Source of the DNA: Herpomyces periplanetae
Lineage: Eukaryota > Ascomycota > Laboulbeniomycetes > Herpomycetales > Herpomycetaceae
Reading direction: 5' to 3'
Assembly (NCBI GenBank): GCA_009733715.1
Contig: WMKJ01000059.1
Span: forward strand, 1-64,000
Length of the DNA: 64,000 nt
Part shown: positions 33,886 to 46,001 of the stretch, piece by piece
Position numbering within the stretch: position 1 is the stretch's first letter
Layout of the letters: each line of letters opens with the position of its first letter
Notes under the pieces: model-generated
What the model saw: only the letters and a program-made list of their open reading frames with translations
Told to the model about the DNA's origin: nothing
Databases searched by the model: none
Position numbers and translations under genes: made by a program

Positions 33886-34407
33886 TTAACTGCGCTTGGT
33901 GTAATTTTGGTCATTTTGATGGTTTTCTCTTTGCGCATCATTTATCATTGCATCTATTCCTTTTTGCTTCAAGGTTACCTGTTTTGATTGGTTAAGGGTT
34001 AATTGGAGTGACTCGGGCAAGCATTCAAGGGAAATGGGGTTACTTACATTTAAACATTTACGATATTCCTTGAATAAGGGTACACATTCGTCCGTCGTTG
34101 CATTCCCCATTAGATACTCTGTCGGATACACGTTAGCGTAAAATATACAAGGCAAAAGTATGCGCTCACACACAGGATTAACGGGATAATTCAGCGTCTA
34201 GATTTAGCAAAAGAACTAGCGACATACTTTCACTATACCATTTTAGGAAGCACATATCATATCGTCTGGATCAAAGATGGTACGGATGAAGATAAGGTGG
34301 GTTTTGTGTCAGTTGCTGGTATATTTTGAAGTTTATGTCGAGGAGAAGTTGGGCAAGGCATCATACTCTTTAAAAACATTGCACTCTGGAGCTAGCGAAG
34401 AAGGCAT
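33886..34407 (-). CDS. MDM35: Twin CX9C intermembrane-space protein Mdm35/TRIAP1
   Basis: Four short exons on the minus strand, 34407-34367, 34265-34228, 34118-34048 and 33978-33886, give an 80-aa protein. It starts MPSSLAPECNVFKERYDMC. The first CX9C is C-NVFKERYDM-C, followed by FLKWYSEKYLMGNATTDE. The second is C-VPLFKEYRK-C, then LNVTLKQKGIDAMINDAQ and a polar tail. This is the full Mdm35 plan. Mdm35 is imported by the Mia40 relay and stabilises Ups1/Ups2-type lipid-transfer proteins that carry phosphatidic acid or phosphatidylserine between mitochondrial membranes. The introns are 101, 109 and 69 nt with GTATGA, GTATGT and GTAAGT donors; every phase matches. The gene is easy to miss because no exon exceeds 93 nt. 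It diverges from RRP6. Confidence 0.92.
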
Positions 34408-36205
34408 ATTCTTGTGTCGTGAAAAGTCTGTAAATTAAAGGTCAACGAAATCAAGAATTAACAAATATGAACTGGATAGACTTGGGATTGACAGGACAGA
34501 AGATTTAACAGTTCAGGTGTACGTGTATAAATGTAGAATGTGTTTGTGCGGATAGTCTTACGGGATTAAGTCGTAGCAGAGGAGCATTACTATGCATTTG
34601 TGGGTGCATGCTGTGGGTTGCGGGTATACAAGCAGTTAAATTTCAATGGTTGGAGTTTAATGTAGCCGGTGTTTCTTACTGGTAGTCGCATTGACGATCG
34701 TGTTGTATGCATATTGAGCTACGCTGGATTATAACTGTACGGGGATTTCTTCATGCGAAGTGTAATGAGTGCGCGCATGTATGATTAACGGAAAATTGCT
34801 CTATTAGAACGGGATGTCCACTACGTATGAACAATCCCATTAAATCAAATCTGTGTAGTATTGCGGTTGATCCATCTAACTCTAGTGTACTAGTTACTTG
34901 ATCAATCTACGACATGTAACATACAGTACTACATATACACGATTGCCGTTGGTGAGATATTAACTTAACATGACTGGTTAGTATGGTCTTGTATACTTAT
35001 GTGCGTAGAGGGATTATATACACCTGTATGCAATTACTGAACGATAATATGAAAGTACAAGTGGAATAGTAGATAATATACCCAGTTTACTTCACCCACC
35101 ATTTTATACTGTGATTAGCTTCTAAGTAATTACGCGGAAACCCATTTGATAACAGGTGACACTATTGACCACTTAAAATACTCGACACACTAGTAATAAT
35201 TTTTACAACATGGTAAATGTTTGAAGTCACAAATATGTAGTTGTATTAACCTAAATCTCTGGACTGATGTAATCGTTGGTAGCGACACTGGTAATGAGAC
35301 GACTATTACCACAGCTGCATCCAGTGCCATTACCTTCGCTGTTGTAGTCGCCGTCATCGTGAGCACCACTACTGCTATCACCATCGCCATCATCACCAAC
35401 ATTAACATCATCATCATCATCACCACTATCGCAACAATCGCCACCTTACCCCTCGTCTCGTCTCGTCGCCATTACATAATCGGATTAGCTAAGCTCTTTG
35501 CCTCGGGCATTTTACCGAAGAAATTGTTCACGACTAAACTGATCTTTAATTTTTTCTTCTCTCTTTTAACAATAATTAACGTTTCCCATTCAATATAGTT
35601 ATTTGTTCAGTAGTTCACATAATTCGTTAAGCTTGACTTTCTACAAAATTTGGGAACCTCTAATGTTACATTCAGACGTCTATCTCTATAAACGAAGTTC
35701 AATTGTCAAGTAATCGTACAAATTAATGGTGTGGGTTCTTTGTCGTATGTGGACTATGATATTCATCGTGAGTGACTGGCCCTACGGAAATGAATTACTA
35801 CGATTTGGCTTGAGTGGAAATTGCAGGGATGCAACAAAAATATTGTCAAAGCATCACTAAGCATATTTAACCTGGGACTCTTCTAGTGCCTTCGAAGGCG
35901 CAACATCGGTAACTTCTATATTCGAAGTATCGCGTTCCTTTTAATCATCAGTTTTCACCACACTCAGTTTCCCGAGGTATTTTTGCGGACTCCTGTCTGC
36001 ATGTATTCATAGCCAAATTCTAGATAATATTCTAAATTGCAAGGCATTGCGCGAGGTACAGTGTATCTATAAAGTATTCTCTTGCAAGGGAACAAGCGGG
36101 CGAGCGGGCGGAATCGCCCGCTCATCCACACTACAAGCGCTAGTAGTAGTCGTGGTGGTATATGATAAAAGATCGATACAGTCTCATGCTTGATTGATTT
36201 ACACG
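34408..36205. promoter_or_regulatory. Divergent MDM35-RRP6 control region
   Basis: This 1.8-kb spacer includes a short CAT repeat (about 35406-35422) and CGTCTCGTCTCGTCG at 35454-35468, the inverse of the AGACGAGACG motif. Near RRP6 it has a TATAAA at 36068-36073 and a strong hairpin. The 125-codon ORF at 35221-35598 is built from the microsatellite and looks like chance. Confidence 0.45.
36102..36123. promoter_or_regulatory. GC-rich perfect hairpin before RRP6
   Basis: GAGCGGGCG and CGCCCGCTC form a 9-bp perfect stem around a GAAT loop, 83 bp before the RRP6 ATG and about 30 bp after a TATAAA. If transcribed, it would fold in the 5' UTR. Confidence 0.55.
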
Positions 36206-39200
36206 ATGAATTCAGGCAACAATTTTTCCCAAAGTAGTGAGACAGGTCATGGTTCGCTACCCACACGAGTGTCGAGCAATCCACGGCAAAACAGCATTGC
36301 AACTTCCGATGTTTCGACAAATACCGCTTCAGGCCGACCGCGGAATTCCTCTGTAGTAACTTCGGCTAACGCGAAACAACTCTCCCCGAGTCTGGCAACT
36401 TCATTGACAAATCCGTTAACTTCAACTGCGACTGCGGATCATGATTTGTGTGGACATGACAATAATATTACTACTTTACCCGCTTTCTCACATCAACATC
36501 TGAACTCTCAACAACCTCAGCAACAGCAGTACAGTTTTATGGATAATGATGTTGGTACTGCCAAATCTCCAAAGGGAAATGTATCCGCTTGTGATCGGGA
36601 AAGTGATACCTATGTTGGGAAAATTATTGTTAAATCTGTTCGTCATACTGCTAATATCAATGATGGGAATCCTAATCACGATGGAAATGATCATGATGTT
36701 ATTAATAATGAGCGTTCAATCGGTTTTTCATCTTTTCACACATCCGTACAACGGCATTTGGTTGTCATAACGCGACTTATTAATGCTTTATCAGCCGCTG
36801 ACTTGGGTTTTCAGCGTACACTTAACGCAAATGGTTTCGCCACAAGGTTGATAAAGCAGAACTGCCGGTTACGTGGTATCGTCGAAAAGTTACTAGACGC
36901 TGCGCAAGGGGATTCCACTAATAGCAAAGGGGGGGGAATTGGTAGTGGTGGCGGTAGTGGTTGTAGTAGTAATGATGGTGTAAAACGTTCTGCTGCATCT
37001 GGTTCAAAGCCAGGCGTCGTCGAGCATGCTAACTGGCATAATGGTGCTTTAACGCGCCCGTTTTTGAGATTTTTGCGCCATGAAGGTTTGGGTGATCAAA
37101 GCGGAACTAGTGGCCAATTGACCATAATAGATGAAGAGGCGGTGGACGCGCTTGAGTTACATTGGCGAGAAATAGTAGACTTACTCGATGCCACACTGGA
37201 AAAAGCGGACTTTTACTTGGATGAAGTACGAGGTGTAGTGCGGAAGCGCAACATCGAAGATGAGGTAAGGCGCAACAGGGCATCTAAACTTTTTGGTCCA
37301 ACAGGAAGCAACCAAATAATCTCACAAACTCGTGCACAATTAGCTTTGCAATCATATGCATAAACTACTTATCGAGTTTGCTTTAGATCACTACTATTAC
37401 TCTTAGTGCATTAACCGGCTAACGTTTATTTAGACAAAGGGGGTTAGTAGTAGTGGTAGTGGTGTTGCATCCCGATGTGTCGATGGAGTCGTCAGTCGGA
37501 AAGAAACGGAAAACAGGAGTGGTGTCGGTGTCAATATCTCTGTAATTGGCAAGCCTCAAGAGCTATTTGAGCATAATATTGACACGTATGATGCTTACAC
37601 TCCTTTCAAGCCTTTATTAACGAATAAGCCCCACGCTCTGGTTAGGCTGGAAGAAAGTTTGTTAGTTGAAACTGTGGACGGGTACCCACGTTACGTTAAT
37701 CCGTATCGATGGGAAATCGAGCGGTATAATTACCCTGAACATGTGTACGAAGTCAGAAATCCTTTAACCTCTACACCGTGGGACAGTACAAGGGCCACAT
37801 GGGTGGATACAATGGAATCACTTAATGAAATGATTGAAGAGCTCAAAAAATCCCAAGAAATTGCGATTGATATAGAACATCACGATTACCGTACATACGC
37901 TGGACTTTTATCATTAATGCAGATAAGCACGCGTGAAAGAGATTGGATCATCGATACGCTAAAGCCTTGGAGGCGGCGACTAGAGTGTTTGAATGAAGTG
38001 TTTACAGACCCGAAAATTGTCAAGGTAAGCTTGCGTACGCTTTATCATGCATTGAACTACTAGTAAAATATGGACCAAGTACCAATTGTAATACATGAGT
38101 ACGCCCAAGCGTGAGAATTCTCGAAAGTTAATTGATGCTCACCCAGTGTCAGTAACTACAGTGTGATCAAGTTGACTTGTTGGTGATTTGGTTAACCATT
38201 CTAATGCTCTTTTCTTACGTCAGGTATTTCATGGAGCTCAGAAGGATATCGTGTGGCTTCAACGAGATTTAGGAGTCTACGTCGTAGGGCTATTCGATAC
38301 ATACCATGCAGCACGTGCATTACATTATCCCGAAGCAAGCTTAGCGTATTTGTTAGAACGATGGGTCGGAATAAGGGTAGATAAAAGTTACCAACGAGCG
38401 GATTGGAGAATACGACCGTTACCAGAAGAAATGTTTGATTATGCGCGAACGGATACACATTTTTTGCTGTACGTGTACGATTGTCTGCGCAATGAGCTAC
38501 TACAAACTGAAGGTGGCAGTGATTCTGTTAAAGAAGTGTTAGAGAATTCCAGGGCAACCTCTTCCGGGACGTATTACAAGGCAGGGTACGACGAAAAACT
38601 AGGATTAGGTGGTAATGGATGGTTCCGAATACTGGATCGTAGGCCAGTTATGCTAACTCGCTTTCAGTTTGGCGTGTTTCGACGAATTCATGCTTGGAGG
38701 GAACGGATTGCGCGCGAACTGGACGAAAGTGTGGGATACGTTTTAGAGAATTATGTGTTGATAACATTGGCTCAGCGGATAGGGGACAAACTTGAAAAGT
38801 GGGAAAAAGATGATAAAAAGTGGAAAATAGGGCCAGATGAAGCAACGGCAGTTAGAGAGGAGATGGGGCAGTACGCAAATAGGATTACGGTTCAAGAAGT
38901 GTTAAGAGTTACTAACGAAAGACATGAGATATTAAGGGAAAAAATCGACGAAGTGGGAAAGGAAGTGGAAATTGCTGTTTATAATGATGCTATGAAGGAG
39001 GATATGGAAAGTGTGTTAAAGCAGGGAAGGGAAACATTGACAGTAAAGAGGTCTGGTGGAGAGCAAGAGGGAAGTACCTTGGTAGTTAGTGGGGAAGAGA
39101 AATTTATACGAGAGATGGTACGGAAAGAGAATGTCAATGTTGCTTCAAAAGTAACGGAATTTTGGGGATTTTTTAGCACGGATGATGAAGCGCCGAGGAA

Positions 39201-39825
39201 ATGTTTTGAAAATGGGAGGGTATACGGAACATCGTGGCAGATTAAGTTACCTTGGGCTTTGCCTAAATTAAGGCCGGAAATATTTATGCAAATCATTGAA
39301 AGTAATGTTAAACAAAAGCAAGGGGGAGGGGAAGAGGTTATCAGAGAAGGAGAGGGAGGAAATGATTGTGTAAAAGGTTTGCCTATTAAAGGAGAGAGTG
39401 ATGGTGATGATAGAAGTTTGTTAACAGGGGGGGAAAAGATGGTAAGAAAGGCGCAGCGGGTATTTAAGTGGAAAGATCAAGCAAAAATGGAGAGAAGGGC
39501 TGAGGGTGATTTAGAGGGAGAACTGATGCGAAAGGAGCGGAGAAATACAAAGAGAAAAGCGGAAAAAACGGAAAGTCAAGAAGAATCAGATGGGGAGGGT
39601 GAAGTATCCATGGATTCGGGAAGACAGCAAGTTAGCGACGGGATCAATTTCGATGCGGTGGAGAGTGTATTATACATGAAAGCACCCAATAGTGAGAAGA
39701 GGCTAATGAGGAATAAGGCATGGGGAAGTGGGAGTGGAAGAAATGATGATGGAGGCGAGAAAAAGGGTGTTAAAAGAAGGTTACGCGGATTAGGCGGAAA
39801 TCGTAGTGGAGTGTGGAGTAGATAA
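36206..39825 (+). CDS. RRP6: Nuclear exosome 3'-5' exonuclease Rrp6
   Basis: Three exons, 36206-37264, 37434-38024 and 38224-39825, give 1083 aa. Rrp6 trims and degrades nuclear RNAs with the exosome. The PMC2NT domain, which binds the Rrp47 cofactor, lies in exon 1 (VQRHLVVITRLINALSAADL onward). The linker reads TPFKPLLTNKPHALVRLEES. The DEDD-Y exonuclease starts near 490 with IAIDIEHHDYRTYAG, LMQISTRERDWIIDT, VFHGAQKDIVWLQRDLG, then DWRIRPLPEEM and YARTDTHFLLYVYD. The HRDC domain begins near 690 (FRRIHAWRERIARELDES). The tail is long, charged and basic. The introns are 169 nt (GTAAGG...TTTAG, with CTAAC) and 199 nt. The first donor is the least certain edge, because the frame stays open past it to 37363. 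Confidence 0.93.
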
Positions 39826-40911
39826 TTTTAAAGAGAGGAAAGGTAAAAGCGCGGGCTCATACATGAGTGTGTCGGGGTGGAAATAAGAAAAGTAATAAAA
39901 ATAGACATTTACGGTGAGATTTACGTGCAATAAGCGTATATCACAAGAAATTGTAGTGTACAGGTGCAATGCTGTTTGCTTGAATTATAAGAGGTACAAG
40001 GCCGATATGGGCTAGAGTGTACATGAAAAGTAATCGCACAAATGGAAGGGAGGTATACGAAAGCGTGAGGGGAGATTGTAGAGTGAGATGTTGGAGTATA
40101 AGGAGCAAGGTCTGGACAGGTTGGAATAGAAGTGGATAAGGCAAAGGCAGTAAGGGTGAGGATGACGAAAGTGGGTGTAGTCAGGCGTACATGACAAGGA
40201 TGAAACGGGGGATGGCGGTATATGGAAATGCTTGAGCTCGCCTTTGCGCATAGGGATGAAGGGAAGGGGGAAAAGGAAGAAAAGTGAGACAGCCAATAAG
40301 AATGGCCAGTGGAAGAATATAGGGAGGTGAAAATGAACAATATTGTATGGGTTTGAGAGTTGGGAGTGCCGGGAGATGCGCGGTAGAAGTGTAGTGGCAA
40401 AGGCGAGGGTGGGTTGTGAGGTAAAGGGGGGAGGACAGGTTGATTGAATTAATACAGGATGGAAGGACTAGTGTGAAGTAGTTATACAAGTGTTAAACAA
40501 GGAGGGTTAAAATAATGAAATGTTGTAGAGTGAATGCCGGTATAATTGTAGTGGAGTGCGGTGTGATAGATTGATGGATAAAGGGAGGAGAGGGGCGGGG
40601 GGTGAATTTAAGGCGTATAGATGAATATAAGTGAAGCGTAATACTGATATGATAGCAGGAAAGGTTGAAAGAAAAAATAAGGAGGGTGATGAAAAAGAGT
40701 ATACTCCATATAGTTAGTATGTGAAGATATGTTACGAGAGGATGCAGGGTGTAAAGTGATGTAATTAATGTATTTTTTCTTGAGGAGGTGATGAGAGAAT
40801 AATCTTGGATAGAAGAGAGTAGAGAAAAATGTAAAGAAAAAGGATGGGAATGACAGATTGGATTAGTGAGAATTGAAGGGGGAAGAGTAGGAAATAAGGT
40901 AGTAAAGATGA

Positions 40912-41029
40912 AGACAAGGGTAAGGACAAGGACACAAGGATAAGGACAAGGACAAGGACAAGGACAAGCACAGGCGCCCGTACAAGTACAAGTACAAGCA
41001 CAAGCACAAGCACAAACTCAAGCGCTCAA
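40912..41029. repeat. ACAAGx hexamer minisatellite
   Basis: Runs of GGACAA turn into GTACAA and then GCACAA units, with small interruptions, over about 118 bp exactly at the purine/pyrimidine switch. Confidence 0.85.
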
Positions 41030-41044
41030 ATCGAGAATGCTTTA

Positions 41045-41420
41045 AGCGCCGGATCCTACCAAAGACAAAATAACCCGTAACAACCTCTCCGGCCCTTCCC
41101 GGACCCCTTCGGATCTCGCCTTTTCCCCCCCCCGCCCCTCCATCCCGACCTTCGGTCATCGTGGCCCGTCCTCTCTCGGCATACTGCCTCTCCGAAAATT
41201 CTTGCCAAGCCTCTCATCCTTCGGGCCCTGTCACCCGCAGCGGTTTGCTGTGATGGGGAAAATTGCATTACCCGATTTTGGTAGTTCACAGGCTCGGAAA
41301 GACTTTGCTTATGCCAAGTCGGTCTGTTCTGCCCGCTTGCCCGGTTAACGAGTCGGCCAATTTTACTGATATTTGCCGAATCCTTGCTTTCCTGTTGGCC
41401 GGCTCGCTAAATCTCGTCTT
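41045..41420. other. GC-rich patch with repeated CTTCGG loops; possible structured RNA
   Basis: This is a markedly GC-rich block in an AT-rich spacer. CCTTCGG or close variants appear three times (near 41107, 41149 and 41217), each between complementary short arms such as GACC/GGTC. I tried RNase P, RNase MRP, SRP and U-snRNA landmarks and found no convincing match. The strand is unknown. Confidence 0.25.
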
Positions 41421-42330
41421 TTTATGCCGCATTTTCTTCCTTCACCACTTTTTTGTTTCTTTTACACATTTACTTCCACTTCCATTTCCCTTTCCACTTC
41501 CCTCACTCTTATTTCTTCTCCCTTACTCCAAAACTTCTACAATATTACTTCAGCCTCCCTTCATTAATTAACTCTTCGCAAATGTTTCGTACTTCCTGAT
41601 TCTACTCTCTATATATTATGTTACTGTGTGCTCCGACGTCTGCAGTACCACCCACACTTGTTCGCCCTCGTCTTTACTCTACTTCATTTACATTTGTTCC
41701 TACTCCCGTACGCACAAACGCAAACGCATACCCACGTCCCCTTCTAATCCCACCCATCCTTCCCTTCCAATCCACCGCAACGTTCGTCTACTCGTCCTCT
41801 CGCCAATTCCTCCACCTCTACCCCCCCGCTCCTTATTCAGCATACCGCTACCACGCCCCCCGGTAACGCGTTAACTATGCTCCGCTCCCGCTTACCCAGC
41901 TCCTAACTTTTTTCTTCGTCACTGTTCACCCAATCGTTCGCATTCTTATTTTACCATATTCATTTTCCCCTCCTCCGTCTAACCCAATTTTCCTTCCTCA
42001 AATCTGTTTCTCCCTTTTTCCCCTACCTCTATTTTACCAGTTTTCCCTATATCTTATTCCCCCCTTCCCATCTTTCACGCGTTTTCCTCATTGTCCTTCT
42101 ACTATACTCTTACTCCCCTCACTATCCACTTTCTCCTCCCTTCCATATATCCTCTTATCCTCATACCAGCTCCCCTCACGCGCGCTCTCCTACGCCCCTC
42201 TTCCACGACCTTGCACTTCCCTTCCCATACCTTGTCATTCTACTTCATCCTTTTCCCTCAAAATCTTTATCCATCCTTTATGTCAGCTCCAACTTTTTCA
42301 CCACTAATATTATCATCTCCACCATCTTTA

Positions 42331-42359
42331 CCACCACCACCACCACCACCACCACCACA
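42331..42359. repeat. CCA/CAC trinucleotide repeat
   Basis: About 29 bp of CCA repeats in the pyrimidine-rich leader, some 320 bp before the WSC gene start. Confidence 0.85.
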
Positions 42360-42675
42360 CCAAACCTTTTTCTCTTCCTCTCTCCTCTCTCCTCCTCAAT
42401 ACTCATAATTCTATCTACGTTTCCTTGCCCATTCGTTTTTCACTTTAACCTTTTCTCTTTTCAAGCTATACCACACCCCACCTTGCCCTACCCTACCATC
42501 TTTCTCTCTTTGTGACAACCTTCGTCTATACTCCTCATAGCACTCTGCTTTGCTTATCCTTCTTTCTCTGCTTCTATGCTTCCCTCTTTACTTCTTCCTT
42601 CCTCATAGTCCTCCTGTCCTTCCTCTCTTTTCTCTACACCTGGCGGGCGGCTAACCCTCCGCCTCGCTTTACACA

Positions 42676-43976
42676 ATGATATTCTCTATATATCTGCTTT
42701 TCGCGACCCAAACGTCGCCATCTATTTCGTTACATACTCTTTTATTCTCGTTATTTATATCACTTACATCTCTTATCTCACCCGTATCGGCCCAGTTGAT
42801 CTCTACCGCAACATGGAAAGGTCCCATGAACGCAATCACTTACGATGGTTGTTACTCTACTCCCGTACCCTTAATCGATCACGGCCCATACATATTTCAG
42901 ACATCCGGCAACTGTCAACCTATATGTTATCAGCTAAGACAACCGGTCATGGGGCTGAGTGGTGGCTCAAATTGCTGGTGTGGACAACTTCGACCGCCCA
43001 TCAAAGCTAGAATTGCTAATTCTAGTTGCGATACTCCCTGTAATGGCTATGACAAGGAAATATGTACGATTGCCCTAAACCTCTAATCACTGTTCTCTTA
43101 AACAACCCATTTAACTAACTCTACATTTATATAGGCGGCGGAAAAAATTCGTGGTCAATCTACCTTACCGGGATTACGCGTAATAAGATTCCTCACTTAG
43201 TCTTCCCTTTACCGCAAATACTCCCCGACACCCCATCTCAATCATCTCCTTCCCCTTCACCGCTTCCTGCTCCATTACCATCCCCTTCGCCATCCTCGAC
43301 ATCTCCATCAGTCGATACTGATGATGAATCTTCGCCTGTATCATCTTCGCCCGTCCCTTCAAAACCGATTTCCCATCGTCCTAATAAACCTACCTCCCTA
43401 CACGGAATCGGCACTACCCCAGCACCATCTTCAACCGTGTCAACCATGGTGATCACTAAAGCTTCCGTGGTTACCGTCGGCTCTACCGTTATATCCACAG
43501 TAGCCGTATCTGTATCTGTGCCTGTTACGGTACCTGTTACCCCAACAGGCTTGGAAATTGAAGAACCTCGTAGACCTGTTACCGCCGCTGCTAGATTATC
43601 CTCGAAAGCTAGTATAGCCGTTGGTGCCGTAGTCGGTGTTTCTGCATTAGCCGGAATTGTTCTCGGATCTTTCGTTTGGTTACAAAGAAGAAAAATGCGT
43701 TTATTACAAGAAGAGTATAAGCAACAACAACAATTAGCTGCCGTCGCTGCTGCTGCAGCCGCTGGTGAAGATAGCAGTAGTAGTAACGGTCACGGAAAGG
43801 CTAGCTACGGTTATCTTAAGAGTATGAAGAGTGGTTTATCTCCAACATCATGTCTTGGAGATAGCCGATTAGATCATGCCACGGTCATGCAGAGGCGATT
43901 AAGTGACGGTAGTATTGCTGATAATGAAGATTATTCACGAAGAATATTACGAGTTGCTAATCCAGATGATCGATAA
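42676..43976 (+). CDS. WSC-domain cell-wall stress sensor
   Basis: Two exons, 42676-43063 and 43135-43976, give 409 aa. A signal peptide (about 1-40, ending SPVSAQ) is followed by one WSC domain with the usual eight cysteines: YDGCYS, GNCQPICYQL, NCWCGQ, SSCDTPCNGY and, across the splice, EIC-GGKNSWSIY. A Ser/Thr/Pro-rich stalk comes next, then a single membrane helix near 287-309 (IAVGAVVGVSALAGIVLGSF) with a basic RRKMR stop, and a cytosolic tail with poly-Q/poly-A and RRLSDGSIADNEDYSRR. This is the plan of Wsc1-3-type mechanosensors that feed Rom2-Rho1 and the cell-wall-integrity kinase cascade. The 71-nt intron (GTACGA...TATAG, with TAACTAAC) restores the last Cys of the WSC fold. I cannot assign it to one Wsc paralogue. 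Confidence 0.9.
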
Positions 43977-45788
43977 TTACGAATCAATGTGAGAACCTTT
44001 ACCTTTTTATTGACTTCAATACTGTGATGCGTACATCGCCTTCACAGTTGTTCACATTTATATATACTATACGTGTATACATGTCTACGTGTTTGTGTAC
44101 ATGTATGTTAAAACCTACCGATTTGGAATGGATTTTCGAGATGGAACGGGACGAAAAACGCGAACCAAGATTGGCGATGCGAGATGAGTTGTAGGGTAAG
44201 GCGAGTTCATGATTTGTGTGTGGTGAGCTGATCACTCGATACGTTTCCCCTTCTACCCCATTTTCATTCCATTAATGGCTGTTACCCATCCGTCAATGCC
44301 GAACAGTATTCTGCCAGTACGCCGTGGGCACAATACGCTTTTTTGAGTCAAATGTTCCCGTTTAATCCAGCTACTAACCGTTCTCTGTTTCTCCTTTTCA
44401 TTATCGCCGTTGTCACCACCTTCACCACCACTATCATCATCTATTTACATTTTGTGTTCAAGAATTACCTGAATAATCAGCTGTCGCGATGAACTTGTCT
44501 TGGTTACCTTTAACTTCTCCTCGCTTCCCTACGTGCGTGATAGCTAAAAAGCTGGTTTATTGGAAATGTGAAAAGAGCGGCAATGGCTTTGACCAAGTTT
44601 GTAATTGATTCGGCGGCATTCACAATGTCTTTTTTCTGTCACTTTTTATCATTCTCACTGTTACCCCTTCCGTACCTAACCGTTCTTCATTTATCACCAG
44701 AATCTGAATGCTTCTTCTCTCATTTTGATAACAATTTACATAACCTACTTTCATAATTTCTCCGTTATTCCAACTCTGCAATTTATCGCCCACCTGACCA
44801 ACCAACCTGTTCGCGGTGTTAGTTCGCGCGTTATACCGTAACATCATCGGTTTACGTGAACTACTAATAACGCAGTTCGGCCGACTCTTTCACGTGTGCC
44901 GCAGAGTCGGGATGTTTCTTTTACGTGCGGTTTGCCTTTATTGGCGTATAGCGTGTAAGTTGCGTGTCATTTGTCGCGCTCTACCGTCCTGCGGAAACGC
45001 AATTTATGCCGTTGGTATGCACATGTGATGGTTATATAGCATGAATATATTATCAAGGGTGTAATAGTTTGCTCGATTTCGTGAGTAGCTTCAAGCTCCC
45101 CTGATGCTTGGATGTGTGCGTACTGGGCGATTTTTTCTTCCTTTTTGGGTTTGTTTTGCTTTTAAAAATTGCTTGATTAACAATGTGTTGTTATGCGTAC
45201 GTCAGTGCGTAGATTAGTTAACTGCGATAGCGAAGAGTGCATTCGTGCATACAGACTAGCCCATTTTATCACCGTGTAGTGTACATTGGTCAAATTGCCG
45301 CTAATATTACGTTAAATTATTATAATTACTGTAGTACGCGCGCACGCTATCTCAATATTAAATTGATGTGAGTAGCAGTATGGTGAGCTAAGTTAAATTG
45401 TACGAGCAGAGTTGGGCAATTTTGTTATTGGAGGAGGCTAAATCGGTAAGGAAAGTGTGGGTGTGTATAGTTCACGCTTTAACGGCAGGGTAGTAAATGA
45501 CAGTTAACGTGCGGATCCGCTACTTTAATGGCAGAGGACACGAATTAATATGTAGCGTATGAAAAGAGTGGATAAGATATGATCACCGGCGGGTAAAGTG
45601 GAAACATGTACTACACGCCAAAATCCAAGAACGCGCACGATTCCAATTTATTATACCATTTTAATTTAACCCACATAAGTAAAGACGAAAATTAAAATCA
45701 AATATTCCCAATCAACATAAAATCACGAAGATCAGAAAAACATCATAGCTATCGAAAACTGGAACACGAGAATCACCATCAGTTCACG

Positions 45789-46001
45789 ATGAAAAACTTT
45801 TCCAAGTTAAGCCCACATAACCAAAATTCCAACGCTGGATTAGTAATACAGCCCAAGCCACATCCGGCTTGGGATATGCATCGCCACACAGAAGACGAGA
45901 GGCACGAGCCGAGGATATGTGGCGGTGCAAGAGTGAAAGAGAATCTTTTCGGGCCGTATAAGTGGGGTACGGGCCGAGATAAGCTGGAAGCGGAGAAATG
46001 A
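45789..46001 (+). CDS. Possible small hypothetical protein
   Basis: ATG at 45789 opens 70 codons after an A-rich, leader-like stretch. The peptide starts MKNFSKLSPHNQNSNAG and contains HPAWDMHRHTEDERHEPRIC and LFGPYKWGTGRDKLEAEK; it is polar and not low-complexity. The opposite strand has two overlapping ORFs of about 106 codons with Cys-rich, less protein-like composition. I do not recognise any of them. The first part overlaps an 8-bp perfect stem at 45852-45873, so the block may instead be a structured RNA. Confidence 0.3.
   Translation: MKNFSKLSPHNQNSNAGLVIQPKPHPAWDMHRHTEDERHEPRICGGARVKENLFGPYKWGTGRDKLEAEK
45852..45873. other. 8-bp perfect inverted repeat
   Basis: CCCAAGCC and GGCTTGGG flank ACATCC, at the start of the GC-rich block in the WSC-DHH1 spacer. 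Confidence 0.6.

Larger units (their letters stand above)
39826..42675. other. Strand-asymmetric spacer between RRP6 and the WSC gene
   Basis: The plus strand is purine-rich (G+A) from about 39.83 to 41.03 kb, then switches to pyrimidine-rich (C+T) from about 41.4 to 42.66 kb. A hexamer array and a GC-rich patch lie at the switch. Neither strand has a recognisable protein; the ORFs here are low-complexity Leu/Val/Ser/Pro strings. The right half is probably the promoter/leader of the WSC gene. Confidence 0.55.

Noticed and set aside
35221-35598. 125-codon hydrophobic ORF in the MDM35-RRP6 spacer
   Set aside because: Its Ile/Thr/Ala-rich middle is a read-through of CAT/ATC-like simple sequence; no start context or homology is visible.
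40765-41159. Minus-strand Leu/Val repeat ORFs
   Set aside because: They are translations of the hexamer minisatellite.
41045-41420. RNase P, RNase MRP or SRP RNA at the GC-rich island
   Set aside because: I could not find the conserved core elements of these RNAs on either strand; kept only as an unidentified structured candidate.
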